DNA of 64,000 bases, from positions 3,865,001 to 3,929,000 of the forward strand of contig NZ_MEHJ01000001.1 of NCBI RefSeq assembly GCF_001746415.1, in the 5' to 3' direction. This document shows positions 41,508-50,049 of this stretch, one piece after another; the first letter of the stretch is position 1; each line of letters starts with the position of its first letter. The position numbers and the translations under genes are program-made. Source of the stretch: Streptomyces agglomeratus (GTDB lineage Bacteria > Actinomycetota > Actinomycetes > Streptomycetales > Streptomycetaceae). The notes beneath the pieces are model-generated. The model worked only from the letters and a program-made list of their open reading frames with translations. It was not told the origin of the DNA and ran no database searches.

Positions 41508-41978
41508 ATGGGCACGCGGCGGACCACGTTGCCGGGAGTCGGTACGCAGTACGACTTCACCACCGAGGACGGCCAGCACATCTCGGTGGTCGTGCACAAG
41601 GACGGCCGGCGCTTCATCGGCTTCTACGACCGCGACGATCCCGACGCTTGTCTGCTCTCCGTGCCCCTGTCGCCCGACGAGGCCACGGCCCTCGCGCATC
41701 TCATCGACACGGCTCCCATCGACGCCGTACGCACGGACGGGATCGACCTGGTCACCGAGCACATCCCGGTGACGAGCAAGTCGCCGTACGCCGGAAGGCC
41801 GCTCGCCGACACGCGGGCCCGCACGCGTACCGGCGCGTCGATCGTCGCCGTACTCCGGCGGACCACCGCGACGCCGTCACCGGGGCCGGACTTCCGGCTC
41901 TCCATCGGGGACACGCTGGTCGTCGTCGGCACGCGCGAGGGCGTCGACGCGCTCGCCGAGATCATCGCGGGGGGCTGA
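41508..41978 (+). CDS. KhtT-like regulatory subunit of a K+/H+ antiporter (TrkA-C domain)
   Basis: 156 residues. The N-terminal half (about 1-80) is the domain that precedes RCK_C in KhtT-like proteins: TTLPGVGTQYDFTTEDGQHI and VVVHKDGRRFIGFYDRDD. The C-terminal half is a TrkA-C fold: GASIVAVLRRTTATPSPGPD and LSIGDTLVVVGTREGVDALA. TrkA-C domains bind nucleotide ligands such as c-di-AMP or respond to pH and gate the transporter. It ends 3 bp before the antiporter gene, so the two form one unit. Confidence 0.88.
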   Translation: MGTRRTTLPGVGTQYDFTTEDGQHISVVVHKDGRRFIGFYDRDDPDACLLSVPLSPDEATALAHLIDTAPIDAVRTDGIDLVTEHIPVTSKSPYAGRPLADTRARTRTGASIVAVLRRTTATPSPGPDFRLSIGDTLVVVGTREGVDALAEIIAGG

Positions 41979-41981
41979 GCC

Positions 41982-43331
41982 GTGCACAACACCACCGCGC
42001 TGCTGATCGAGCTCGGCTCGGTCATCCTGGCCCTCGGTCTCATCGGCAGGCTGGCGGGGCGGGTGGGCCTCTCCCCCATACCGCTCTACCTGCTGGCCGG
42101 GCTCGCGTTCGGGCACGGGGGGCTGCTGCCGCTCGACGCGAGCGAGGCGTTCGTGGCGGTCGGCGCCGAGATCGGCGTCATCCTGCTGCTGCTCCTGCTG
42201 GGCCTGGAGTACAGCGCGTCGGAGCTGGTCACCAGCCTCAAGACCCAGTGCCCGTCGGGAGCGGTCGACTTCGTACTCAACGCGACACCCGGCGCGGTCG
42301 CCGCACTCCTCCTGGGGTGGGGGCCGGTGGCGGCGGTGGCGCTGGCCGGGGTCACCTGGATCTCGTCGTCGGGGGTCATCGCCAAGGTGCTCACCGACCT
42401 GGGCCGACTCGGTAACCGTGAGACGCCGGTTGTCCTCGGGGTCCTGGTGATGGAGGACCTGTCGATGGCGGTGTACCTGCCGCTGCTGACGGCGCTGGTC
42501 GCCGGCGTCGGTCTGGCGGGCGGCAGCGTGGCGCTGGTGATCGCGCTGGGTACGGTCGGTCTTGTCCTGTACGTCGCGCTGCGGCACGGTCGTCTCATCA
42601 GCCGGGCGGTGTCGTCGGACAACCCGGAGATGCTGCTGCTTGTCGTGCTGGGGCTGACGGTGCTGGTGGCCGGTGTGGCGCAGCAGTTGCAGGTGTCGGC
42701 GGCGGTGGGGGCGTTCCTGGTCGGCATCGCGCTGTCGGGGGACGTCGCGGAGGGTGCGCACAAGCTGCTCACCCCGCTCCGGGACCTCTTCGCGGCCGTC
42801 TTCTTCGTCTTCTTCGGACTGTCGACCGACCCGGCGGACATTCCGCCGGTGCTGCTGCCCGCACTGCTGCTGGCGGTCGTGACGGCGCTCACGAAGATCG
42901 CCACCGGCTGGTACGCCGCGAGGCGGGCGGACATCGGTCCGCGCGGCCGGCTGCGGGCGGGCGGGGCGCTGGTGGCGCGAGGCGAGTTCTCGATCGTGAT
43001 CGCGGGCCTGGCGGTGGCGACGGAGCCCCGGATCGGGCCGATCGCCACGGCGTACGTACTGATCCTGGTGATCCTGGGGCCCCTGGCGGCCCGCTGGACG
43101 GAACCACTGGTCTGGCGCATGCGGCGGGGAAAGCGGAGCGCCCGGGGCGAGGCCCCGGGCGAGGGAAAGGGCGGGGGGATGGGCGCGGGTGAGAGCGGGG
43201 GCGAGGCCAGCCGGGAGGCGGCGGGGAGAGAAGCCGACGGGACGCCCGGCCTGGGGCCGTCCGGCCTGCGCCCGTCCGGCCTCCCGTCCCCGGACGAGCC
43301 GAGCGAGGCGGCGACGCAGGCCACCGGGTGA
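41982..43331 (+). CDS. CPA2-family cation:proton antiporter (KhtU/Kef type)
   Basis: 449 residues, about 12 membrane helices. Recognisable parts are LGRLAGRVGLSPIPLYLLAG-like helix 1-2 sequence, EIGVILLLLLLGLEYSASEL, TWISSSGVIAKVL, VLVMEDLSMAVYLPLLTALV and AAVGAFLVGIALSG. It probably exchanges K+ for H+ to set internal pH or turgor, under control of the upstream TrkA-C protein. The last 65 residues are a Gly/Pro-rich cytoplasmic tail with GLGPSGLRPSGLPS repeats. GTG start at 41982. Confidence 0.9.
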   Translation: MHNTTALLIELGSVILALGLIGRLAGRVGLSPIPLYLLAGLAFGHGGLLPLDASEAFVAVGAEIGVILLLLLLGLEYSASELVTSLKTQCPSGAVDFVLNATPGAVAALLLGWGPVAAVALAGVTWISSSGVIAKVLTDLGRLGNRETPVVLGVLVMEDLSMAVYLPLLTALVAGVGLAGGSVALVIALGTVGLVLYVALRHGRLISRAVSSDNPEMLLLVVLGLTVLVAGVAQQLQVSAAVGAFLVGIALSGDVAEGAHKLLTPLRDLFAAVFFVFFGLSTDPADIPPVLLPALLLAVVTALTKIATGWYAARRADIGPRGRLRAGGALVARGEFSIVIAGLAVATEPRIGPIATAYVLILVILGPLAARWTEPLVWRMRRGKRSARGEAPGEGKGGGMGAGESGGEASREAAGREADGTPGLGPSGLRPSGLPSPDEPSEAATQATG

Positions 43332-43556
43332 GGGCCGGAGGAACTCCGAGGCGGTGAGCGGGCCTCCGCCGCCCGGCTGTCGCGGGGGCGGGGGCGCCGT
43401 GTGGGCACCGGAGTACGGAGGCGCCCTGCGCACGAAGCGCACCCCTCGACACCCGTCGCGCGGCCCTGGAATACCTGGGCGACGTGCACCGTTGTAGCGG
43501 TCGTTAAACTTTCAACGACAGGCCGCAGGACGGTCGCCACCCCGGAGGTGAGCGCG

Positions 43557-44651
43557 TTGCAGTTCGGGATCTTCAGCGTCGGTGATGTGACGACCGACCC
43601 CACGACGGGCAGGACACCCAGCGAGAACGAGCGCATCAAGGCCATGACGGCCATCGCGCTCAAGGCCGAGGAGGTCGGGCTCGACGTCTTCGCGACCGGC
43701 GAGCACCACAACCCGCCCTTCGTGCCGTCCTCCCCCACCACGATGCTCGGCTGGATCGCGGCCCGCACCGAGAACATCATCCTGTCGACGTCCACCACGC
43801 TGATCACCACCAACGACCCGGTGAAGATCGCCGAGGACTACGCGATGCTCCAGCACCTCGCCGACGGCCGCGTCGACCTGATGATGGGGCGCGGCAACAC
43901 CGGCCCCGTCTACCCGTGGTTCGGCCAGGACATCCGCCAGGGCATCCCGCTCGCCGTCGAGAATTACGCCCTGCTGCACCGGCTGTGGCGCGAGGACGTC
44001 GTGAACTGGGAGGGCAAGTTCCGTACGGCCCTCCAGGGCTTCACCTCGACCCCTCGTCCGCTCGACGGCGTACCGCCCTTCGTCTGGCACGGCTCCATCC
44101 GCAGCCCGGAGATCGCGGAGCAGGCGGCGTACTACGGCGACGGCTTCTTCGCGAACAACATCTTCTGGCCGAAGGACCACTTCCGCCGGCTGATCAACCT
44201 CTACCGCGAGCGTTACGCCCACTACGGCCACGGCACCCCGGACCAGGCAATCGTCGGGCTCGGCGGCCAGGTGTTCATGCGCAAGAACTCGCAGGACGCG
44301 GTGCGCGAGTTCCGTCCGTACTTCGACAACGCGCCGGTGTACGGGCACGGCCCCTCCCTGGAGGAGTTCACCGAGCAGACCCCGCTGACCGTCGGCTCGC
44401 CGCAGGAGGTCATCGAGAAGACGCTCACATTCCGGGAGAGCTTCGGCGACTACCAGCGCCAGCTCTTCCTGATGGACCACGCCGGGCTGCCGCTCAAGAC
44501 GGTGCTGGAGCAGCTCGACCTGCTCGGCGAAGAGGTCGTGCCGGTCCTCCGCAAGGAATTCGCCAAGAACCGCCCGGCCCGGGTGCCGGACGGTCCCACC
44601 CACGCGGCGCGTGTCGCCGCCGCGATCGCCCAGGAAGGGGTGACGGCATGA
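43557..44651 (+). CDS. Luciferase-like (LLM) FMN-dependent monooxygenase, CE1758-like
   Basis: 364 residues, TIM-barrel flavin monooxygenase: FGIFSVGDVTTDPTTG, GLDVFATGEHHNPPFVPSSP, IILSTSTTLITTNDPVKIAE and GRVDLMMGRGNTGPVYPW. It uses reduced FMN and oxygen; substrate unknown. The TTG at 43557 sits at ideal distance from GGAGGTGA and starts exactly at the barrel; an upstream GTG at 43548 is the alternative. It overlaps the reductase gene by 4 bp, so the pair is a two-component oxygenase. Confidence 0.9.
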   Translation: MQFGIFSVGDVTTDPTTGRTPSENERIKAMTAIALKAEEVGLDVFATGEHHNPPFVPSSPTTMLGWIAARTENIILSTSTTLITTNDPVKIAEDYAMLQHLADGRVDLMMGRGNTGPVYPWFGQDIRQGIPLAVENYALLHRLWREDVVNWEGKFRTALQGFTSTPRPLDGVPPFVWHGSIRSPEIAEQAAYYGDGFFANNIFWPKDHFRRLINLYRERYAHYGHGTPDQAIVGLGGQVFMRKNSQDAVREFRPYFDNAPVYGHGPSLEEFTEQTPLTVGSPQEVIEKTLTFRESFGDYQRQLFLMDHAGLPLKTVLEQLDLLGEEVVPVLRKEFAKNRPARVPDGPTHAARVAAAIAQEGVTA

Positions 44652-45283
44652 AGCTCGTGGTCGTATCGGCGGGCCTGAGCGTGCCCTCGTCGACCCGGCT
44701 CCTCGCGGACCGGCTGGCGGAGGCGACGCGCACGTCCCTGGGCGACGCGGACGTGCCGGCCGTCGAGGTACCGGTCGTCGACGTACGGGTCGTCGAGGTA
44801 CGGGAGCTGGCCACCGCCATCGCGAACCACCTGGTCACGGGCTTCCCCAGCCCGGTTCTCTCCGACGCGATCGACGCGGTCACGGAGGCGGACGGACTGA
44901 TCGCCGTCACCCCCGTGTTCTCCGCCTCGTACAGCGGCCTGTTCAAGTCGTTCTTCGACCTGATCGACAACACCGCCCTGGCCGGCAAGCCGGTCCTCAT
45001 CGCCGCGACCGGCGGCACGGCCCGCCACTCCCTGGTGCTGGAGCACGCGATGCGCCCGCTCTTCGCCTACCTGCGGGCGCTGGTCGTGCCGACGGCGGTG
45101 TACGCCGCCTCGGAGGACTGGGGCTCGGAGGGAGACTCCCGTACGGACGACCTTCCGCGCCGGATCGAGCGGGCGGGCGCCGAGCTGGCGGAGCTCATGG
45201 AGTCGCGCGCCCGGACGCGCCGGCCCACCGAGGAAGCGGTGGTGCCGTTCGCGGAGCAGCTCGCGGCGCTGCGGGTCGGCTGA
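44648..45283 (+). CDS. NAD(P)H-dependent FMN reductase, CE1759-like
   Basis: 211 residues, flavodoxin-like fold: LVVVSAGLSVPSSTRLLADR (FMN phosphate loop), AVTPVFSASYSGLFKSFFDL and PVLIAATGGTARHSLVLEHA. It supplies reduced FMN to the monooxygenase encoded just before it; the ATGA overlap implies coupled synthesis in fixed ratio. This gene pair is conserved in actinobacteria. Confidence 0.9.
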   Translation: MKLVVVSAGLSVPSSTRLLADRLAEATRTSLGDADVPAVEVPVVDVRVVEVRELATAIANHLVTGFPSPVLSDAIDAVTEADGLIAVTPVFSASYSGLFKSFFDLIDNTALAGKPVLIAATGGTARHSLVLEHAMRPLFAYLRALVVPTAVYAASEDWGSEGDSRTDDLPRRIERAGAELAELMESRARTRRPTEEAVVPFAEQLAALRVG

Positions 45284-45328
45284 CCCGCTGAGTGGCTCTG
45301 ACCGGCTGGCCCTGAGCGGCTGACCGGT

Positions 45329-45744
45329 TCACGTGACGGCGAGGTCCGCCCACACCACCTTGCCGACGTGACGTTCCGTCACACCCCGCGCGTCCGTCAG
45401 CGCCTCCACCACGAGCAGTCCGCGCCCGCCCTCGCCGTCCCCGCCGGGGCGGGCGCGCGGCCATCGCTCACCGCGCGTGTCCGCCACCTCGATACGACCC
45501 GTCCTCCCCGGAGCAGCAGGAGACGCACCTCGAAGTCCCGCCCGGCCACGTGACCGTGCGTCACCGCGTTCGCGGCCAGTTCGGCGACGACGAGGGCGAC
45601 GGCGTCGGAAGGGCCCGTGCCGAAGGGCACGCCCCAGGCGTCGAGCTGCTGGACGGCGAGGACGCGGGCGAGCCGGGCCCCGCGACGGGTGGAGCTGAAG
45701 CGCTGGACGAACTCGGCGGTGACGGAAGCGATTTCGGCGTTCAT
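45329..45744 (-). pseudogene. HATPase-type regulatory protein, apparent frameshift
   Basis: The ATG at 45744 starts MNAEIASVTAEFVQRFSSTR and runs through the N box VALVVAELAANAVTHGHVAG to VRLLLLRGG. The rest (GRIEVADTRGERWPRARPGG, then GGRGLLVVEALTDARGVTER) continues in another frame from about 45499-45513; one missing base accounts for it. Together about 138 residues. Such proteins sit beside XRE/DUF5753 and DUF397 genes in streptomycetes, as here. Confidence 0.82.
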
Positions 45745-45867
45745 GTGACAGAGCGTGTCTGCCCGGCCGTACCCTGACCAGGAGTAACCGTTGGACGCTG
45801 GGTAACTGTACGGGTACGCACGGCGCGATGTACGGCACGTCGGCCGTGACCGAGAAAGCGGTACGGC

Positions 45868-46738
45868 ATGACGGAATCCGCGCATCAGGAATCACGCCCC
45901 GAGCTGCCCTCGGAGGCGGACGGCACCGCGCACCTGTTCCGCGCGCTCGGCAAACAGGTCCGGGTCCTGCGCGAGAACCTCGCCATGAGCCAGAAGGACC
46001 TGGCGACGGCGACCCACTGCGGGCTCGACCTCATCTCCGCGATGGAACGCGGCGTACGGACACCCGCAGCCGGAGTTCCTGGACCGGGCCGATGACGCGC
46101 TGAAGGCGGGCGGGGTGCTGCGGGCGGCGATCCCGGACGTACGGGAGGCGCAGAAAAAGGCTCGAACGCGACACCCCGATTGGTACCGGGACTACGCGAA
46201 ACTGGAGGCGGAGGCGGTCCAACTCCTGCACTACGGCAATCAGGTTGTGCACGGACTGCTTCAGACCGAGGAATACGCGCGGGCCATCTTCACGCAGCGG
46301 CGGCCGTTGCTGAGCGAAGAGATCGTGGAGAAGCGGGTGGCGGACCGGCTGTCGAGGCAGCAGGTCTTCGAGCAATGGCCTTCGCCGACGTTCAGTTTCG
46401 TCTTCGAGGAGGCGGTGCTCAGCCGGCCCATCGGCGGACGCGCGGTGCACGAGGGGCAGTTGCGGCAACTGCTGCGGTTCGGTCGCCTGCGGACCGTGGA
46501 GTTGCAGGTGATGCCTACACAGTGCGAGGAACACCCGAACATGGACGGCTCTCTCACTCTGTTGACCACCAAGGGTGAGCAGCAGGTCGGATACACAGAA
46601 GCCCAGGGCCACCCGCACCTGTTCACCGACGCCCGGGAGGTCCGTGAACTCGCGGATCGCTATGCAATGATCCGGGCGGAGGCTCTTACGTCCCGCGAGT
46701 CGCTGGCCCTGATCGAGAAGATGCTGGGAGACCGATGA
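45868..46738 (+). pseudogene. XRE-family HTH regulator with DUF5753 domain, apparent frameshift
   Basis: The first part (ATG 45868) has the XRE HTH: LGKQVRVLRENLAMSQKDLA, THCGLDLISAMERGVRTP. The frame then ends at a stop near 46093. From 46067 the next frame gives the expected continuation QPEFLDRADDALKAGGVLRA and a full DUF5753 domain (IPDVREAQKKARTRHPDWYR, NQVVHGLLQTEEYARAIFTQ, FEEAVLSRPIGG, YTEAQGHPHLFTDAREVREL). One extra C in ACACCCG (46060-46066) explains the break. The family includes WhiJ-like developmental regulators. It overlaps the DUF397 gene (ATGA). Confidence 0.85.
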
Positions 46739-46977
46739 ACACCGACGAGCTCACCTGGTTCAAGTCCAGCTACAGCGGTGCTGAAGGCGGCACGTGCGTC
46801 GAAGTCGCCTACGACTGGCGCAAGTCCAGCTACAGCGGCCGTGAGGGCGGCGAATGCGTCGAGGTCGCCGCGCACCCCGCCGCCATCCACGTCCGGGACT
46901 CCAAGGTCACCGACGGCCCGCAGTTGGCGGTCGCTCCCGAGTCCTGGGCCGCGTTCGTCTCGTACGCCCGCGCCTGA
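46735..46977 (+). CDS. DUF397 protein with duplicated core motif
   Basis: 80 residues. DUF397 proteins are small partners of XRE/DUF5753 regulators in streptomycetes and can modulate their DNA binding. The usual core (W-x-KSSYSG-x-EGG-x-CVEVA) occurs twice in tandem, first as WFKSSYSGAEGGTCVEVA and again as WRKSSYSGREGGECVEVA. It then closes with IHVRDSKVTDGPQLAVAPES and a final helix. Most members have one core. Confidence 0.9.
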   Translation: MNTDELTWFKSSYSGAEGGTCVEVAYDWRKSSYSGREGGECVEVAAHPAAIHVRDSKVTDGPQLAVAPESWAAFVSYARA

Positions 46978-47090
46978 CGCACCGCTCCACACAGCGGAAA
47001 TCGAGTGCCCTCACCCGTCGGTGGGGGCATTTCGCTGGGCATATGCGGGAGTTGGGCGTGGTGCTGTACGGTGACCGCATCATCACGCTT

Positions 47091-47108
47091 CGTGTCCGTC
47101 CGGACACG
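47091..47108. promoter_or_regulatory. 18-bp palindrome upstream of the HTH protein gene
   Basis: CGTGTCCG-TC-CGGACACG lies about 75 bases before the start at 47184, in the gap after the DUF397 gene. Its size and symmetry suit a dimeric repressor. The binder is unknown; the XRE protein or the downstream HTH protein are candidates. Confidence 0.5.
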
Positions 47109-47183
47109 GGGCGGTCCCCGGCGGTGCTACCAACACCAATCCGAGGACCTTCACCATCAAGGACTTACCAAGGAGTCCCGAGG

Positions 47184-48146
47184 ATGCTTCGGCATGCTAT
47201 CGCGCCGCTTCGGCGCTACACCAAGGCTTCGCACGACGTCGTGCAGCACCCGCGTCTGAACAGCGACGCGAAGATCCTACTTCTGTACGTACAGGGGCTC
47301 CCCGAGGGCTCGACCGAGAGGCCGCTGAGCGCGCACGCGGAGCGGCTCGGGATCAAGGGCCGGGCGTACCAGAAGGTCAAGCAACTCCTCACCGTCTGCG
47401 GGTACTTGCACGAGTGGCGGCACCAGAACGAGCGCGGCCGGTGGGTGACGGACCAGCTCCTCACCAACGTCCAGCTCACCAGCGAGGAGGCGGCGGCCGT
47501 CCGGAACGGCGACGTACCGAGTACGCACATGCGGACGGTCGGTGAACCGGTGCCTCAGGTGGCCGGTGACTACCCTTCGGGGGACAAGAACGGGGAAGAG
47601 AACACCCCCCACCCACCCGCCAAGACGCAGGACGAACCGGAGGACGAGTCCGAGGGCGAGTCCGAGGGCAGCCAGGAGGACGACCCGCAACGGGCCGTCG
47701 CCGAAAACGTGCTGCTGTCCCTGCGGCAGTCGCGCCGCGAACTGCACCTGGGGGTGAGTGAGGCCCGTACGCTCTCCGGCATCGCGGCCGACTGGCTGCG
47801 CAGAGGCATCAGCCCGGCCGACCTGCGGTACGCGCTGACCAGCGCACTGCCCCCGAACGGGGTCCGTTCCGCCGTCGGGTTCCTGCGGCACCGCCTGACG
47901 GTGAAGATGCCGCAGCAGCGAGCGATCGTCGCCCCCCGGACGCCCGACGGGCCCCCGCGTACGGACAGCCTGCCGAGGTCGCTCATCACCTGCGAGGGGC
48001 CGGGCTCCGAACACGTCTTCCGCCCCGTGGGCGACGAGACCCAGTGCGGCCACTGCCGCCGGCAAGCGGCCTGGCAGACCCACCACGCGAAGTACCCGCC
48101 CCTCGCCCCGGCCCCCGCCGTGGGCATGGCCATGGGCACGAGCTGA
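47184..48146 (+). CDS. Winged-helix (Rep-like) HTH protein of unknown role
   Basis: 320 residues. The first 110 resemble the winged-helix domain of replication-initiator or chromosomally encoded HTH proteins: VVQHPRLNSDAKILLLYVQG, HAERLGIKGRAYQKVKQLLT and WRHQNERGRWVTDQLLTNV. An acidic, disordered middle (DEPEDESEGESEGSQEDD) follows. The C-terminal half repeats a helical pattern (LSGIAADWLRRGISPADLRY) and ends with a Cys pair in ECGHC-like QCGHCRRQA. The ATG at 47184 follows AAGGAG. Common in streptomycetes next to XRE/DUF397 sets; function not known. Confidence 0.75.
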   Translation: MLRHAIAPLRRYTKASHDVVQHPRLNSDAKILLLYVQGLPEGSTERPLSAHAERLGIKGRAYQKVKQLLTVCGYLHEWRHQNERGRWVTDQLLTNVQLTSEEAAAVRNGDVPSTHMRTVGEPVPQVAGDYPSGDKNGEENTPHPPAKTQDEPEDESEGESEGSQEDDPQRAVAENVLLSLRQSRRELHLGVSEARTLSGIAADWLRRGISPADLRYALTSALPPNGVRSAVGFLRHRLTVKMPQQRAIVAPRTPDGPPRTDSLPRSLITCEGPGSEHVFRPVGDETQCGHCRRQAAWQTHHAKYPPLAPAPAVGMAMGTS

Positions 48147-48205
48147 GGCCCGCCGTGCAGACCCATGTGGATTCGAGCAACGGGCTCGACGGAAGGGAGA
48201 CGGTC

Positions 48206-48862
48206 ATGATCGACAGGTTCACGGACGGGCTCCTGACGCCTACGGAGACCTCGTCGTACCTACAGATTCCCAAGTCCACGCTGGACAGCTGGCTGAAGGG
48301 CAGAGCCGCCGGCGCGCCGCTGGTCCATCGGGTCGAGCCAGTGGGCCCTCGACAGCCTTCGGTGCCCTTCGTCGCCGTGGCCGAGGCGTACGTGCTGCGG
48401 TCACTGCGGGACCTCGGACTGCGGATGAGTGAGATCCGCGAAGCGGCCGAGGCCGTACGAGACGCTTTCGACACGCCGTACGGCTTGGTCTCGAAGCGAA
48501 TCGCGACCGACGGCGTCGACATCTTCGTCGAGCACGGGCTTGGCGACCTCCGATTAGCCCGGGACGGGCAGGCTCCCATCCACGAGGTCGTCGCGGAGTA
48601 CCTGCGTTATCTGTCGTGGGAGGCGGGGGACGAGTTTCCTTTCAGCCTTCGGCTGAGGCAGTACCCGGCCACGGTCCCTGTCGTCATCGACCCCCGGTTC
48701 GGACACGGACTTCCCGTGGTCGAGGCCAACCGCGTGCCGGTCAAGGCGGTGACCTACCTCTGGGAGGCCGGAGAATCGGTCGAGGACATCGCGTACGAGT
48801 ACGAGATGGAGCCGGAGCAGGTGCACGCGCTGTGCCGGGCCGTGGTGCGCCTTGCCGCCTGA
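48206..48862 (+). CDS. VapB45-like antitoxin (HTH plus DUF433), with a TTA codon
   Basis: 218 residues. The N terminus has a MerR/excisionase-like HTH (LLTPTETSSYLQIPKSTLDS, WLKGRAAGAPL). The C terminus is a DUF433 domain (VVIDPRFGHGLPVVEANRVP, VKAVTYLWEAGESVEDIAYE, YEMEPEQVHALCRAVV). This matches the M. tuberculosis VapB45 type. It should neutralise the PIN-like toxin encoded next and repress the operon. Codon 117 is TTA (48554-48556, in DLRLARDG); TTA needs the developmentally controlled bldA tRNA. The stop overlaps the toxin gene. Confidence 0.85.
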   Translation: MIDRFTDGLLTPTETSSYLQIPKSTLDSWLKGRAAGAPLVHRVEPVGPRQPSVPFVAVAEAYVLRSLRDLGLRMSEIREAAEAVRDAFDTPYGLVSKRIATDGVDIFVEHGLGDLRLARDGQAPIHEVVAEYLRYLSWEAGDEFPFSLRLRQYPATVPVVIDPRFGHGLPVVEANRVPVKAVTYLWEAGESVEDIAYEYEMEPEQVHALCRAVVRLAA

Positions 48863-49202
48863 GTTCTTCCTCGACCGGAATCTGGGTCGACGTGTCGCCG
48901 AGGAACTCGGAGCGCTCGGATGGCGCGTCCACCGGATCGGGGAGGTGTTCCCCGCAGACGCACAGGATGTCCCTGATGAGGAGTGGATCGTCCACGGGCT
49001 GGCACAGGGATGGGTGCCCTTGTCGAAGGACGGCCGGATCAAGACGAGGGACCGGGAGATTCAGCCGGTGCGGGACGGTGCGGCGGTGCAGATGGTCGAA
49101 CGCCTCCATGCTCATCAGGATGTAATCCACAAGGCGGTCGGCCGAGGTGGCCCGGCCGCCTACGCCGTGCGATGCGATCGTATCGATCGCACCCGGCCGT
49201 GA
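48852..49202 (+). CDS. VapC45-like PIN-domain toxin
   Basis: 116 residues of the VapC45 PIN-like group: PPEFFLDRNLGRRVAEELGA supplies the first acidic residue, then HRIGEVFPADAQDVPDEEWI and VPLSKDGRIKTRDREI with the later Asp/Lys patch. Such proteins are predicted Mg-dependent RNases. The TTG at 48852 lies inside the antitoxin gene (11-bp overlap), so toxin synthesis depends on antitoxin translation. The C terminus ends in Asp/Arg repeats. Confidence 0.85.
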   Translation: MPPEFFLDRNLGRRVAEELGALGWRVHRIGEVFPADAQDVPDEEWIVHGLAQGWVPLSKDGRIKTRDREIQPVRDGAAVQMVERLHAHQDVIHKAVGRGGPAAYAVRCDRIDRTRP

Positions 49203-49356
49203 GTGCTGCCGCCGGCGGGGAGCCGGTGCCCGCGCTGCCGTGACGGCACGATCCGATCGGGTACGTACGGTTCCAGGGCACGGTTCCCCGGGCGCGCGCG
49301 GCACCCGGGGCCGCCGAACGATCTCGGCCCGGCGGCCCGGGTGGCGTGCTCGTGGC

Positions 49357-49938
49357 TCAGATGCCGAACTCCGTGGGCGGCACACCGAGCGCGGCGCAGG
49401 CTTCGCGAATGGCGTACTGCTCGGACGGCTCGAAGTGCCCGTCCGCGCCCGCGACCACGATGCCGGTCTGGATGACCGCGCGGGCCTCGGCGGGCTTCTT
49501 CGCGGCCTTGCCGATCACCTTCAGCGCCTCCGCCTTGCCCAGGTCGAAGTTGGCCAGGAGCTGGTCCACATGCTGGTTGAAGCGCTGGCGGAGCTGGTCC
49601 GCCGGGAAGTTCTGGAGGACCTCGTTGGAGACGATCAGCTCCTCCACGCGCTGTCGCTCCGCCGGCTCCACCTGCCCGTCGGCAGCGGCCACCAGGGCGC
49701 ACATCGCCATGCTGGCGTCCCGGTAGGCGCCGCTCTTCAGTTCCGTCTTGACCGACGCGAGCTGGGTCTTGAACAGCCCGATGAGCTGGGCCTTGGACCC
49801 GCCCGAGGCCGAGCCCGATCCGTGGGCCCCGCTCTGCCCCTGGACACCGCTCTGCCCGTGGGCCCCGCCCGCGCCCCGAGCGCTCTGGGCCTGCTGGAAG
49901 CTCTTGGCCTGGTCCTTGATCCGGTCCCACTTCACCAC
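49357..49938 (-). CDS. TerB-family protein
   Basis: 193 residues. A Gly/Ser/Gln-rich segment (about 20-50) separates a short N terminus (VKWDRIKDQAKSFQQ) from a TerB domain: SVKTELKSGAYRDASMAMCA, LVAAADGQVEPAERQRVEEL and VIQTGIVVAGADGHFEPSEQ, with the two acidic metal-binding loops (AADGQVEPAE and GADGHFEPSE). TerB proteins act in tellurite and stress resistance with TerD-like partners; none is next to it. The GTG at 49938 follows GAGGTGG; 49947 is an alternative. Confidence 0.87.
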   Translation of the reverse strand: MVKWDRIKDQAKSFQQAQSARGAGGAHGQSGVQGQSGAHGSGSASGGSKAQLIGLFKTQLASVKTELKSGAYRDASMAMCALVAAADGQVEPAERQRVEELIVSNEVLQNFPADQLRQRFNQHVDQLLANFDLGKAEALKVIGKAAKKPAEARAVIQTGIVVAGADGHFEPSEQYAIREACAALGVPPTEFGI

Positions 49939-50049
49939 TGGTGCCACCTCGGCTTGTACGGCTGTCGATTGCCTTCGCGATCTGTCAGGTGAACGTCCCC
50001 GCCAGCGGCCGGGTTCCCGAATGGCAAAGGTGGAGTAAAGAAGGGCCCG

